Positions 1 through 11,207 of a DNA stretch of 64,000 nt are shown here, one piece after another. How positions within the stretch are numbered: position 1 is the first letter of the stretch; each line of letters begins with the position of its first letter. Where the stretch lies: assembly GCA_028023455.1 (NCBI GenBank), contig JAQFVV010012545.1, positions 62,001 through 126,000 of the forward strand, in the 5' to 3' direction. Made by a program: the position numbers and the translations under genes. The notes below the pieces were generated by a model that saw only the letters and a program-made list of their open reading frames with translations, searched no databases and was not told the origin of the DNA. Origin of the DNA: Epiperipatus broadwayi (Eukaryota; Onychophora; Udeonychophora; Euonychophora; Peripatidae).

Positions 1-2
1 CT

Positions 3-356
3 AAGGACAAAATTGAACCTTCTCAGACTCCCCATGTCGTTTACAGCATATCTTGCCCACAACCTGGTTGTCGGGCCATTTATTTTGGAGAAACCAAAGC
101 AGGCACAATCAACAGGACAGCACAACACAGATATACATATAATAGAGCTATGAAAAACAATGATAATTCATCAACATTTTTAGAGCATTCCAAGAAGACA
201 GGACATTTGTTTGAACCTTCCAGCCCTAAAATAGTCTGTATTGAGAAAAATGACATCAAGCGGAAATTCAGAGAAGCATATTTTATTAATGGCAATAATA
301 ACTCCATCAATAGACGAGATACCTGCTTTGACATCTCCAAACGTTGGACTATCTAG
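3..356 (+). mobile_element. Penelope-like retroelement, C-terminal GIY-YIG endonuclease fragment
   Basis: An open frame runs from the window edge to the TAG at 354-356 (about 117 residues). It shows the GIY-YIG layout of Penelope-like elements: VYSISC, then a Cys-containing spacer and YFGET for the YIG strand, an Arg/His-rich helix (NRTAQHR), a GHLF segment, and REAYFING with the expected Glu near the end. In this family the domain nicks target DNA at the C-terminus of a reverse transcriptase; the reverse transcriptase part would lie upstream, outside the window. The frame has no internal stop, so this end may be fairly young. The assignment rests on motif order; no search was possible. Confidence 0.75.
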
Positions 357-480
357 TTCATTTGCATACGCTTTGCATACTGTTTTGTTTCCTTGCCCTA
401 TTTCCTCGTTCTGCAGCTCACAGTACTGCTATGAATATGAGGCAAAAGGCCTCGAAAGCGCTTAGCGTGTAATAATTTCT
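357..480 (+). other. Penelope-like element 3' tail with GAGGC/GCCTC hairpin
   Basis: Downstream of the endonuclease stop is a more G+C-rich tail. It contains a 5-bp hairpin (GAGGC, loop AAAAG, GCCTC at about 441-455) followed directly by GAAA and then GCGC-TTA-GCG. A short stem abutting GAAA and a second short stem is the layout of helix II and helix III of a hammerhead ribozyme, which Penelope-like elements often carry. The upstream core CTGANGA is not recognisable here (CTATGAATAT instead), so this is a decayed candidate only. Confidence 0.3.
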
Positions 481-690
481 GTGTATCTTTATAGCTTCTC
501 ATTCAAGTGTGTCATACGCTTTGTTAATTTTCTTTATATGTAAATTTCATACTTTGATTAAAAAAATTATAAAAACATGAAATCAAATAAATTTTTATAA
601 TATAATTATTTTAAAAATGTGAGTATATTTATATGATTTTGACATTTTCTACTAAGATTTAATTATATATTTAATTTTCCTTGTAATACT
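481..690. other. A+T-rich spacer
   Basis: Nothing recognisable; short A and T runs only. Confidence 0.5.
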
Positions 691-694
691 AAGT

Positions 695-770
695 AGCACA
701 TGGCTTTCAATGCCTATAACCTGGGATTCAAATCCAGGTTAAGTAAAAATCTTTCCAAGAGGTTTGTATT
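695..770 (+). repeat. tRNA-derived SINE fragment (T-arm / B box)
   Basis: At about 729-751 the sequence AACCTGG-GATTCAAAT-CCAGGTT forms a T-arm-like hairpin whose loop matches the RNA polymerase III B box (GGTTCAANTCC type). No convincing acceptor stem or A box is seen, so this is a SINE relic rather than a tRNA gene. Confidence 0.4.
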
Positions 771-2927
771 TTTCTCTTATCAGCTAGCCCATAGTTGATC
801 CAACTAAGTACTGAACACTGAATGGTAATGAGTATCTAATGATTTTCAGCTAGAGAATGAAACAAGAAATGAAACTGTTCAACCCTCACCATTTGAAATG
901 TGGTGAATACTGATTTCTCCTATGTTAAAAAGACCGAGTTACCTTTATCACCTATTTTATGTATATATACATATCGTTGACCAATTTATCTTAGCATTCA
1001 CATTTTCATCTGTTTTGAAAATAGTAATAACCATTATTCATTAAATATTAATAAACAGTTTAGTCACATCTCAATTAAGATGAAAAATTGATCACAAGAT
1101 GATAAGTATGGGTGTTTTGTTACAATAAGTAATATAGAATTTAATACAAATAGAAAGATGTAAGTTGTTAACTAAATTAATTCTATTAATTGCAATAGAA
1201 GAAATGATCAAGCAGCTGCTATCATACGAATCATAAAAATAGAAAATACGTCTAATAATCCTTCCCACTTAGCCATATCTATCCCAATAAAGAACAAAAA
1301 CTCAGTTAATTCAAACCAGTAACTGTAAATTAGAAATACAATACTGATGGATGTTTGAAATACAATGGTGTGAGATGCAATTATAAAAACAAAAACAATA
1401 ATAACAAAAAAAGAAAATATCTCTATAGTGTAATGAACATTCACCCTTCCAAAAAATATTAAAAGTGGACAAAAATCAGTGTCTATTTTGTGTTAAAAAA
1501 TATTGAGCTTTCAACATGGACATAGAAATTCAGATATTTGTTATCTGATAAGTAAAGCTGTTCCAAAATGCCTATATATGAAAGAGGATGGTCTAAGTTT
1601 CTGCATTGATAGATGGCTGAAATATGGAGGATTTGATTTGAAGGATGTACTGATAAAAAAAAAATTATATTCAGATGCAGTAATACATAAAATAACAATA
1701 AAAATCAACCAAATTATTCATTGAACAAAAGTTTAAGATTTATAAAATTTCTAGATCAAAACAATAAATATTAATGATAAAACATGCGCTGAACTAATCC
1801 ATAAAGCATTGGATAAGTTCACTTTGCAATAGGATGCTCCAATTTGCAACTGTTGGTAAGAGAAAAATAAAATCATCAACATATATATTGCAAATATCTA
1901 ATTTGCAAAAGTTTAAAATCGAAAGCAAAACTATAGGAATTAATTGAGACACAAAAATTGTGAATTTGAAAATAAACTTATAATATTCCAAAATTAAAAA
2001 AGAAACAATATACATGCTATTCAATTAGGAACAGAAATTATTACATCATAAAAATGAATCAAGATATCATTATTGGTTTATTTTTATACAAATCAAAAGA
2101 GCAATAGATGCATTAAGCCAACATATATTTAAAATAATTCATTAAAAAAATGTATAATTGATCATATATGAAGCCTTATTAAAAAAAATGTATAATTGAT
2201 CATATATGAAGCCTTTTAAGTGTGTGAACAACTGAAAGAAATAGTTCTTCAAAGGTTGTGATCAAAAGAAATATAACTTATTAGAAATAAAGCAATATAT
2301 GTTTTAAATATAATATCCCATGGGACTTTAAAGTACTTATAAAATTAGTTCAGTCTTCCATATGTAATATAAGGTACCTCCTAAAAAAACAAAACAAAAT
2401 GGTACCATTAAGAAAATCATTAGGGGAAATTTTACATATACAAATTTACTTACTAATTTTCAAATGGTGCCAAAATAATTATTATATTAAGGTCATATTA
2501 AAAAGTCACAGAGACATAATAAAAATATTCTTTATATTTAGTTATTTTAAGAGATATTTATTGATTAGTCAGGATTGTAATAGACAAAGCAACATTGGAA
2601 ATAAAAATAATTAGCTCCTGATCTTTTAAGTTGAATTCTAATCTACAAATGATTTCAAACAAAAAGTGATATATTCTATTTTCATTACAATTTGTGAATA
2701 AAGATGCTGATTATATAAACAAACTTTATTATGTGTTTATACATATATATTAAGATGGATTGGTCTGAAGTATACAATAGTAGTGAAAAATGTGTGTGTG
2801 TGCATATACGCAATTTGCATATATAAATATTTAAAATAAAATTCACCGACCGATTAAGTAATAATATTTCTTGATACATTTTAAGTACGAAAAACTATTT
2901 AAAATTAAATATAAAAATACCTCTCTT
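771..2927. other. A+T-rich stretch without recognised genes
   Basis: No exon or element could be supported, apart from the small tandem duplication at 2141-2215. A hydrophobic minus-strand ORF at 1208-1444 has no recognisable motif or splice context and is not called. Confidence 0.5.
2141..2215 (+). repeat. Tandem duplication, two 37-38 bp units
   Basis: Two nearly identical adjacent copies (2141-2177 and 2178-2215) of an A-rich unit containing TGTATAATTGATCATATATG and ending AAGCCTT. They differ only in the length of the A run. This looks like a simple local duplication. Confidence 0.85.
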
Positions 2928-3060
2928 TAATATAAATATTTTTTTTCTCATGTGTCATAGCATCAGCCGAGAAGCGAATCCGCCAACCTGGGACAACCGC
3001 TTGTAAAGCAGCTGCAGCTGACATCTCGACCACCAATGCTTGACTAATATAAATATTTTT
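2928..3060 (-). mobile_element. tRNA-derived SINE (family S1) with 16-bp TSD
   Basis: On the minus strand the body reads like a long-variable-arm tRNA head: A-box-like TGGTCGAGATG, an anticodon-arm-like region, and B-box-like GGCGGATTCGC, then ATGACACA and an A-rich tail (T run at 2944-2949). The element is flanked by exact 16-bp copies of TAATATAAATATTTTT at 2928-2943 and 3045-3060, a clear target-site duplication from LINE-mediated insertion. The same family recurs at 28669-28806 and 36900-37044. Confidence 0.8.
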
Positions 3061-3358
3061 ATTTTACTAATTTTTGATTTTGACAAAATATCCTAATTTT
3101 TAACCTAAGAAATAAAATATTTTTGTTTAAAGCAACAGTATTTTTTGTAATAGACATATGATTATAGAGTATTTCTAATATGTTTTTATTTAAAGATTAA
3201 AAAAAAAATTTTAAACTAAAATTTATTTTTGATTTTAATAAATGAGAATTAAAAAAACTGCAATTGAATTATTATTTTAAAAGAAATAGACTTAATAAAT
3301 TTCACATGGCATTATATTTATTCTATATTGAAATATTATTTATCATTACATATATTAA
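3061..3358. other. A+T-rich spacer
   Basis: Nothing recognisable between the SINE and the RTE fragment. Confidence 0.5.
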
Positions 3359-4190
3359 TGTTGGAAGAAGTATTTTGTGGATTAAAATGGGAGGCAAAAG
3401 GAGTGAAAGTAAATGGAGATTATTTAATGTCATTTAGATTTTGCAGATGATGATGTTGTTTTTGCAAATAATGCTTTAGAGTTGCAGGAATTATCAGATG
3501 AAATTAGGACTAAAGATAAATGTTAAAAAAATTAAAGTAATGTTTAATGGATTTTCTCAAAATATGAAAATAAAGATTGATCTGATGAGTTAGAAGGAGT
3601 TAACAGTTACAAATACCTTGGTCTACAAATACATATAGAAACATAATGAATGAAATTAATCATAGAATTAAACTTGGTTGGAGTGCTTTTGGTAGAAATA
3701 ACTTGATACTAAAAGAAAATATGCTTATGTGTTTGAAACAGAAGCTGTTTAATAAATATATTTTACCAGTTCTTACTTATGGATATGAAACTTGGACACT
3801 TAATAGAAGAGCAATAGAGACTTCAGACTACTCAAAAAAGTATGGAGAGATGCATGTTGGGAGTAACAAAAAGAGATCGGAAACACAATATATAGGTAAG
3901 AGAACAAACAGGTATTACTGACCTCATTGAAAAAATTAAAAGACTGAAATAGAGTTGGGCTGGACGTATTGCTAGAAGAGATGAGAATAGATGGACAATT
4001 GAAATCTTAAACTGGATTCCAAGAGATTGTAAAAGCCCCAAAAGAGACCACATGTGAGATGGATGGACAAAATAAGAAAGTGTGCAGGGGTGATGTGGAG
4101 AAGAGAAGCTAAAGATCAGAGAAGATGAATTGAACTTGGAGATACCTTCATCCTGCAGTGGACCGATAATGGTTGATGATGATGATATTA
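3359..4190 (+). mobile_element. RTE-type LINE, 3' fragment (copy A)
   Basis: A 5'-truncated LINE beginning inside the reverse transcriptase. Pieces in shifting frames read FCGLKWEAKG, then the catalytic box as DFADD with an extra GAT codon, then the C-terminal stretch GWSAFGRNN, LPVLTYGYETWTLNRR, where an intact Arg-rich segment runs from 3646. Two or more frameshifts and stops inactivate it. It ends in GGTTGATGATGATGAT (about 4170-4190), the ATGATG-type tail characteristic of RTE LINEs. It is collinear with copies at 45443-48270, 49140-52015 and 58324-60195. Confidence 0.85.
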
Positions 4191-4724
4191 ACATATGTTT
4201 ATTTATTATAAAATTTTAGAAAAGAGCAAAATACCTCTGCTCTTATAAACTTATATTAGTTCTTTAAAAAATCACTTTACATTAAAACATATAAGCTGAT
4301 TAAGTTTGCTTTCTGGCTGCTGTTGTTCTGCACAACTTTAAATAAAATGAGCTAAAATAGAGTAAAAAGTGGTCTATTTTCTTATTATAAAAAGTTACCG
4401 AACATGACAGCTAGAGGATAGTTCAATTATTATTTTTTAAAAAAATTGACTTGGCAAATTTCACATGACATTATATTTATTCAATATTAAAATATTATTT
4501 ATCATTATATATATATATACACACACACACAAAGTGGTAACAACTATCTTCTCTGCAACCTTCTGTCTCTATAAAACATTGAGTACAGTAAAAAAAAAAT
4601 TTTTTTTTTTTACTAAACTCTAAAAAATAGCAAATGTTTTTTGATTAAACTGATTTTAGAACAAAGTACTACTTATAATTACAAAATGCAAAGACAGATT
4701 GAAATATTAAAACATCAGGCTTAC
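4191..4724. other. Intron-like A+T-rich sequence with (AT)n(AC)n microsatellite
   Basis: Contains a microsatellite of AT then AC dinucleotides at 4506-4531 and long A/T runs near 4590-4610. A minus-strand acceptor-like sequence at about 4345-4365 is followed by a short open frame but has no supporting match. The stretch directly follows the ALG8 exon donor on the minus strand, so it is probably ALG8 intron. Confidence 0.4.
4506..4531. repeat. Microsatellite (AT)n(AC)n
   Basis: Alternating AT dinucleotides run directly into AC dinucleotides. Confidence 0.95.
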
Positions 4725-4822
4725 CAGCTTGTGTAAAGAGAAGTGGAAAAAGGGAATAATGTCCAACAGTTGTCAGAATTAAAAAAAGTTGTGCTTCTCG
4801 AAATTTTTCTGCTGCAAGAACA
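4725..4822 (-). CDS. ALG8: ALG8 internal exon (dolichyl-P-Glc:Glc1Man9GlcNAc2-PP-dolichol glucosyltransferase)
   Basis: The minus strand carries a 98-nt exon with a strong acceptor (TTATTTTTTGCAG ending at 4823) and donor (GTAAGC starting at 4724). One frame is fully open: one split nucleotide, 32 codons, one split nucleotide. It reads VLAAEKFREAQLF then LILTTVGHYSLFPLLF. That last stretch closely matches the hydrophobic C-terminal region of ALG8, which adds the second glucose to the lipid-linked oligosaccharide in the ER membrane during N-glycosylation. The match is from memory of the family. The flanking exons were not found; they probably lie across long repeat-filled introns or outside the window. 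No stop or frameshift is present, so the exon looks functional. Confidence 0.7.
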
Positions 4823-5989
4823 CTGCAAAAAATAAAACAGTAATCAAATTAAAAATGCAATTATATAATGTATTTCATTTACTTATATATTACATACTCA
4901 CTGTATATAATTCATTTTGTAAATAAAATAATAATAATAATAAAAAACAACAAAAGAAATAATATTCAGATTTTATTGATTTTACATTTAAAAAATTAGG
5001 CAAACATTCTGAATGTTGACATATTTTTGGTATAGAAAATGATGGATATCAGATTATGAATATTAGCTTCTAAATAATGGAAAGACAAATTTAAATAACA
5101 CACATATATGCTCATATTAATACACTTAAATGAATATAAATACTATACATTTATTTAAAAGTTCTGTGCAGTTTGAAACATTACTGTTATACTAGATTTG
5201 AGAGCAAAACATCCCTGATATTTAATTGCCAAATGATCTTCTAAGTAACAAACCTATCATTTACTATTTTATTTATAAATATATAATAAACAAAAACGAC
5301 AAACAGTGATATTTAATTATTGTTTATCAATAGATAAACCCAAAGACCAGAAAGAACCTAATAGAAATTGGAAGTTTCATTTTTTAATGATTTTTTTTAA
5401 AAAAAAAAACATTAGCATAATCTGCTTTTTTGGATATAGTTTTTTAGCTACAGTGTTTTAAAAACATGATTCATAGTTTTTTCTCCTACATTCAAATTTA
5501 AGAATATATCTATAAAGGGAATCATTTTCATTAAAAGTGTAATTCCAAAATGAAAGTAGTCTAAAAAATAAAATATCAACTTTAATTAAAAAAAAGGAGG
5601 TAAAAAAAAAAGAAGAAATACATAATTAAAAACAAGATTTTATTTCAGCTTTGGGAATAAAAAAAATTATCTGAAAAATCTATATAAGTTCAAATAATTA
5701 AAATATTATTTAAAATATTAACTAACTTATTAGGTGAGAAAAAGGACCTCAGTTAAAGTTAGCATTATTTGATATTAGCTTTCTTTCATGCTTTTATGGC
5801 TATCTGTAGTAATATTTCACTAGGTTTTTTTTTTTTTTGTAAAATGAAAAAACTGTGAACTAATGAATACTGATTTATTAATTTAATAAAAAAAACCCTG
5901 AAGAGATCAGAATGTTCCCTATAAATGGTAAACTCAAAGGAATATAGTCCGGACTCCATGTATTTGATGGTTTTAATTCTTCAGTTTCA
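4823..5989. other. A+T-rich, probably ALG8 intron
   Basis: Upstream of the ALG8 exon on the minus strand. Only homopolymer runs (for example around 5827-5839) and short A/T repeats; no exon or element recognised. Confidence 0.4.
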
Positions 5990-6720
5990 AAATCATTTAT
6001 GAGATTATTTTAGGAAGATTTTTGGAATAACAAAAAGGCTGGTTTTTTTTGCATAGTTTAGATTTCTGATAATTTTTGCACAATAATTGTATAATAATTA
6101 AAATATATACGATTACACTTTTATTATATATGTGTTTTATTTTAAAAAATATTCTGTTAATAAAAAAATCACAGGCAATACAATGACCACATCTCGTAAA
6201 ACTGATTACTAATGCTTTTACTGACACTGTGGTAGAATCTTTTGAGATATTCTAAAAAATTATAAATGCAATTTTAAATTTTGTAACAGAATTTTATAGA
6301 TTTATCAAGGATTCACAATTATTCATTCCTATTTTTAAAAAAATTTCAGTTAACAAAGATTTCATCAATTTTCTGGAGTGGATCACTCAACTACTTTCCT
6401 TCACACCATTAAATGAGGAAAACATCTCCATTGTTCTTATTATATATTCATATTATTATCATTTTTTCAATTTTTACAACATTCAAATATGATTTTTTTT
6501 AAGAATGTTTTTTTGTTTATAAACTTATATTTCTAATAAATCTAGTCCATTTTATTAAATTCTAATATAGAATAATGGTTAATACTAAAACCAAACATTG
6601 AAAATGACAAAGTCACCAGGGAGAACAATGCAAATGTCACCTTTTTAATTACAAAAAACCTATCAGAAAATATTAAGAAGTTATTTTCAGGAGGTATTTA
6701 TTTCATATCAGTAAATTTTC
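5990..6720 (+). repeat. Dispersed A+T-rich repeat (family E), copy 1
   Basis: About 700 bp that aligns by eye, with many gaps, to 63155-63800 and more weakly to 30480-31030. Shared landmarks include TTTTTGGAATAACAAAA, GCACAATAATTGTATAAT, TATGG/GTGGTAGAATCTTTTGAGATA, TATTCATTCCT and ATAAACTTATATTTCTAA, in the same order. It has no coding potential or visible terminal repeats, so its class is unknown. Confidence 0.6.
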
Positions 6721-7595
6721 AGTTAATTAATTTTCTGTAGAAAGCCAATATATTCAAATAAAACTAAATGTAAATGTCACATACTAAAAAACAAATATTT
6801 AATAATTTTACAAAAAAGAAAAATTAAACATTTGTTTGCCTTCACGATGTCAACAAAAACTTATCTTGTACAAGTACAAACATATATTTTCTCCTTTATG
6901 GAAAATGAGTGTAGTATATAATTGTATTTTTTGATCTCTAATAGCTGATTACATACAAGGAGATACTTTAGTTAGAATTAAAAGCTTATAATTAACAATT
7001 ATTAGAATGAAAGCTTTTTTAAATTAAAATTTGTATCATCAAGTGATTGCAAAAGATTCTGCCATTGGGTAAATTATATTGTCTTTTTGCACTAATGTCA
7101 GGTTTATGTAAAAATGTTTTAAAGGGCAATTGATATATTCCTGTTATATATACCAAACCCAGATGTAATATCTCATTTTTTTCTTTATCAATTTGCAATT
7201 TTTTCACTGCTGTCTGCTTTGTTTGCTTTGTGGCATCTTGAATATATTGCAAATTACATGCTCACCTTTATAACATGAGTGTTAATATCATCAGAGAGTA
7301 GGAAAATTTTTCCATTTTTCATTCATTGAACATACAAAATCTGAAACTATTACATTTCCCAAAGATTTAATGCAATGAAAAATATATTTTGCATAAAATC
7401 TTGAAGTTTTTTAATCTATATTTCATACATAACAGATCATAATATTGGATAATGAAAACATATTAACACAACTGAATAAATAAACTATCAAAATGCACAT
7501 AGTTGTAACAATGTCTCACATTAGCAATGTCTTAAAAATATTTTTCTACATAAAAAGTAAAATAATACATAAATTAATCAAGAAAAATGACAAGT
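6721..7595. other. A+T-rich spacer
   Basis: Nothing I could assign. Confidence 0.45.
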
Positions 7596-7690
7596 TTTGT
7601 GATATAATGGTTGACACATCATTCTATAGCACCCAAACCAATGGTTCAAATCCAAGAAGAATAAACCTTGGACATTTTTTTCGAGCACAA
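7596..7690 (+). repeat. tRNA-derived SINE-like fragment
   Basis: The segment contains TATAATGGTTGACAC (A-box-like) and AATGGTTCAAATCCAAG (B-box-like) about 30 nt apart, followed by a T-rich tail. This resembles a diverged tRNA head of a SINE. No TSD was found. Confidence 0.45.
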
Positions 7691-8157
7691 GAGATGGTTT
7701 GAGATATTTATTTCAAGTACATAATCTGGATGTTTAATAAATAGCTGTTTAGTTATTATTAGCTAAGGCATAAACAACTATATAAACTTTTTCACCATGT
7801 ATTCTGTTCAGATTATGTTCTCTATCCTTTTCATTCTTTCTAAAATACATTTTGCTACATTTAGCATCATTTCCATAGTTATTTGTCATTTTATTCAATA
7901 GAAAAACCTCTAATAAAAAAAAAAACGCATACATTGTTGATCAAAAAAATTCTTTTGGTAGTATTAGGGATGTATTTTTCAAGTGAGACTTACTATGTTT
8001 TGAATAACATTAGCATCTATATTTTTAAACTTCTAGAACAAGAATATTATTTAATACGTAACCATTATTTTTTAATTATATTATTTAAATTATGTCTGAA
8101 AGCTCACAAAAAATAGCAAAAAAAAAAAAAAAGCACACAGGAAGAATTTAGTTTTGT
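7691..8157. other. A+T-rich spacer upstream of LINE insertion
   Basis: No feature recognised; a long A run lies at about 8119-8132. Confidence 0.45.
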
Positions 8158-8599
8158 TGCCATAATTCTAATTTTTAAAAATATATTTATTGACATTATA
8201 AAATTGTACAGATGCATAATAAAAACACTTTGTTAATGTTGGCTCATCCATTACTGGCGTTGGTCTGGAAAAAGTATGCAAGAGCCATTCTCCACACTAG
8301 CAGGTTATAATATGAGCAAATACGTACTATTTAGTTGGTATTGCCCACCCCTGTCAGTGCAGAGAATGACCCAATAATGCTAACTTATCAGCTGGGATAC
8401 ATGTAGTGTGAAATCAATGCCCCTCTAGAAGAATCCGACATGTTGCAACATAGACTACTACTTCTACGATACACTACAATGTGGATATATCAGGTCCAAA
8501 ATTCATGTAGAGTCTGTGGGCCATACTAGTAGGCTCCATGTATTATTAAACAAAAATCTAGAGGATAGTATCTGATCCTTGTCTTGAAGAGCTTTGAGC

Positions 8600-9710
8600 T
8601 TATCGCAAAATATAGCATTGGGATCCGGTGTTGGTTGTGTGAACTTTGTCCTGCACCTTGTGTACCAAAAAGCAATATGTCAGGAAGATTGATAACCTGA
8701 TTACTGTAAAGTCTCCAGAGAAGAGACAACCCCTGATGTCCAGGATTTTATCCACTGCTATAATGCAGTGTTGAGAGATAATTCTTCGAATACTGTTATA
8801 GCCTGGACATACATTTAACAGATGAATAAAGGACTCCTCTCCTCTAGAACAGGCATGACAAATAGTGTCTATTTTATTTAGAAACCGCTTGTAGTATAAG
8901 AATGTATTAGTTGGCATGGAATCCATATTCACCTTGATCAGATAATCCAAAAGTTTGGGCTCCAGTAGCAGATATTTAAATATTGAGGTGATTTTATGAT
9001 TGCTGCACCCTAGGTGAGCATAAATAACTGCATTAACAGGATTCAGCAGGCAATGTGCCTGCCAGATGTTGATTTTATTATTAAACTCTGTTATTGAGTG
9101 CCCGATGTATAGAGATTGTTGTTTAATAATGGTGTCAAGCCATGTGTGTTTACTGGCGAGAGGTCTGTCAGTAGGTATTACAGTCTCTATAATATTTGGT
9201 AGAGGGTATTTTTTCCCCAGGTTTACTAAAAGTGAAGGTCCTTTTTGGAAATTGATTGTCTGTATTGTATGGAGACCCATACCGTTCTGTTTCCTGTGAA
9301 ACTGAAGTCTGCGGATGCTAATTGCAGTGGTCCGACCTCTCCATAAGAGCTGACCACAGAGCCTCTGAATCTGTAAGGTGAATGATTTGGTAACTGTCAT
9401 TATTGGCAGGTAGTAATTTATGCTCGCCATAATCTTCATATTAATAAGAGCAATCTTCCCTTGTAGGGACAGGTATGTCCTTGACAGCGACTGAACCACC
9501 TTAGTAGCATTGCTTATGATGGATTTTTGTAGGCAGACAGACATAGCAGTCTGAGACTTGAAGATAGGAAACCCCAGAAAACACTGAGGTTCCGCTAAAA
9601 AATTGGATAGTATTTTCCTACCAGGGTTGATGCACCAGGATGATGACTTGTGAGGGTTGATGGATAATTTATAATCTTTAGTATAATTGGTAATTAGGAA
9701 TGAAGTGACT
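8600..9710 (-). pseudogene. LINE reverse transcriptase thumb and C-terminal zinc-knuckle domain
   Basis: After the frameshift near 9710 a long open frame carries the rest of the polyprotein, about 370 codons including the part upstream of the Met at 9544. Landmarks are SINPHKSSSW, the helix-rich region FTLQIQRLCGQLLWRGR, and near the end a C-x2-C-x8-H-x4-C knuckle (CHACSRGEESFIHLLNVC). Such C-terminal knuckles occur in several LINE clades (L1/Tx1, R2 and others) and are thought to contact nucleic acid. I cannot assign the clade with confidence. Confidence 0.75.
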
Positions 9711-10308
9711 TCAGATATTTACGGGATGGAAGAATCACAAGTATGTCATCCATGTATGCAAAAACCTTGATGTTTTTCTTAAGCCGGGGCACATATATAC
9801 CTGGAAGCTGATCTAGCTCTTTAATCAGAGGGTCGATGTACTTTATGAACAATAGACCACTCAACGGTGAGCCTTGTGGTATGGATCTTGAAGGGCCAAA
9901 TCCATCTGAGTAATGTCCATTTATGGAAATATGAATATGCCTATTATTCAGGAGATTGTCCAATATCTGAATTATCTGTTTTGATATGTCCAACTGAGAT
10001 AGCAATTCAAGAAGAATGTTGACATCTACTGTATCAAAAGCATTGGACACATCCAGCTGGACTGCCACAGGCCGGGATTTTCTGTTAGATCTAATGTGAT
10101 CAAGCAGTATTTTCACTTCACCAATTGCAGTCAGCGCCGATGATCCCTTCCTTGCATATTGAGAGGCCGATATATCCTGTAGAATGGCATTCTGAATTTT
10201 TTCTTTTATTATACCCTCCATGACTTTGAACAAAATTGGTGTCATCGATATTGGCTTGATACCGCTAAGAGAGGTAGGATCCCGGTTCTTTTTAATGAAT
10301 GGAACCAT
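9694..10308 (-). pseudogene. LINE reverse transcriptase core
   Basis: The open frame holds the central reverse transcriptase motifs in order: the GIKPISMTPILFKVME block (residues about 16-31), LDVSNAFDTVD (motif A, 85-95) with catalytic Asp, IPQGSPLSG (motif B, 143-151) and AYMDDILV (motif C, 184-191) with both catalytic Asp residues. YMDD rather than FADD separates this LINE from the RTE copies in the window. A single frameshift near 9710 ends the frame; in the next frame the protein continues (ISEVTSFLITNY and onward) into the C-terminal piece. The catalytic residues survive although the element is dead. Confidence 0.85.
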
Positions 10309-10342
10309 GGCGATTGGATATAGGTTAGGAATTACTCTCCTT

Positions 10343-10723
10343 TCAATGGCGAGGTAGGTTAACGTTTAATATAATCCTCGCAGTAAAAAAAATTAAGTGA
10401 GTGAATACAAACTTCGGGATAGCATGAATCCCAGGATGAACACTGTCAGGGAGACCCTGAAACCTACTGGTGATGTCTTGGAGTGTAATACCATGATCTG
10501 CCTCGCCGGTTGTGCCCACCCACTCCAAGGCAGGGTTTGTGCGGTGACCTAAGAGAAGGTTTTGAAAATGGTTCTCTATGTGTAAAATCATATTTGCACC
10601 AGTAAGGCTGCCACCATTGATGAGCAATGAAGTAGGAACCTCCTGTTTCTTTCTGGCCCCCAGAGACCCACCTGAGATAGTCCCGGGTCCAGCAATGTTG
10701 AGCTGGCAGGTAATTCTTTGCAT
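10343..10723 (-). pseudogene. LINE linker region between endonuclease and reverse transcriptase
   Basis: An open stretch of about 126 codons lies between the endonuclease and reverse transcriptase pieces of the same element. No defined domain is visible. It contains GLPDSVHPGIHAIPKF, which in comparable LINEs corresponds to the lead-in to the reverse transcriptase fingers. It is separated by stops and frame changes from both neighbours. Confidence 0.5.
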
Positions 10724-10781
10724 TTTTTGTAGCTATTATCTCTGCTACTGCTGACTGTTTTGATCTGTATGAAGCTTTTAG

Positions 10782-11207
10782 CTAAAGTAAGTATTCAATG
10801 TTGTGATCCTGACCATTGAAGTTTTTAAATTTCCAATTCAGGCTGTCCAATTCACGCATCAGTGTGTTTGTTCCCTTAAGCTTGAAGGTGTATTGAGTAA
10901 TCAGCGACTGAATAATGCCTATAAATGTAGTCCAGGCCTCGACCGGGTGTAGGTATATGAGGTTCATCTTGTGAAAAAGAATGTAGGCCTTTGAGAAGAA
11001 TGCCTCAGTGGCGTTGGTTTTAGTGAACATTCTGAGACTCCGGTTGACTTTAATTTGTTGAAAGTTGTTCAGCTCTATAGATGCCATAATCGCAAAATGA
11101 TCCGAAAAGGCTGTCGGTTGCAGTCTAGCCTCTATCCCATAGTGCAATTCGGCCGAGTAGAACATTAGCTCAATGAGTGTGCGACTATTTTTTGTATAGA
11201 ATGAAAA
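10782..11207 (-). pseudogene. LINE endonuclease C-terminal fragment
   Basis: This is the first coding piece of the truncated LINE. The frame opens within the element (the nominal upstream Met lies in flanking DNA) and shows RTLIELMF, AELHYGIEARLQPTAFSDH and AIMASIEL. The Ser-Asp-His triad end is typical of apurinic-endonuclease-like LINE endonucleases, which nick target DNA for reverse transcription. About 140 codons follow before a stop near 10782. The N-terminal catalytic Asn/Glu part is missing because of 5' truncation, so it cannot act as an endonuclease. Confidence 0.75.

Noticed and set aside
1208-1444. Hydrophobic 78-codon minus-strand ORF, considered as a membrane-protein or ALG8 C-terminal exon
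   Set aside because: No ALG8 motif after YWFELTEFLFFIG, no convincing splice sites; A+T-rich DNA readily gives hydrophobic ORFs.
3832-4194. 120-codon minus-strand ORF
   Set aside because: Antisense of the RTE 3' region; similar antisense ORFs occur at 50170-50502 and 58309-58597.
4300-4366. Possible last ALG8 exon on the minus strand (acceptor CTATTTTAG, then short Arg/Lys-rich C-terminus)
   Set aside because: Too short, and phase and similarity could not be established.
8526-8729. 67-codon minus-strand ORF at the LINE 3' end
   Set aside because: Overlaps the longer LINE frame out of phase; no motif.
9066-9299. Plus-strand ORF inside the LINE
   Set aside because: Antisense shadow of the LINE C-terminal domain.
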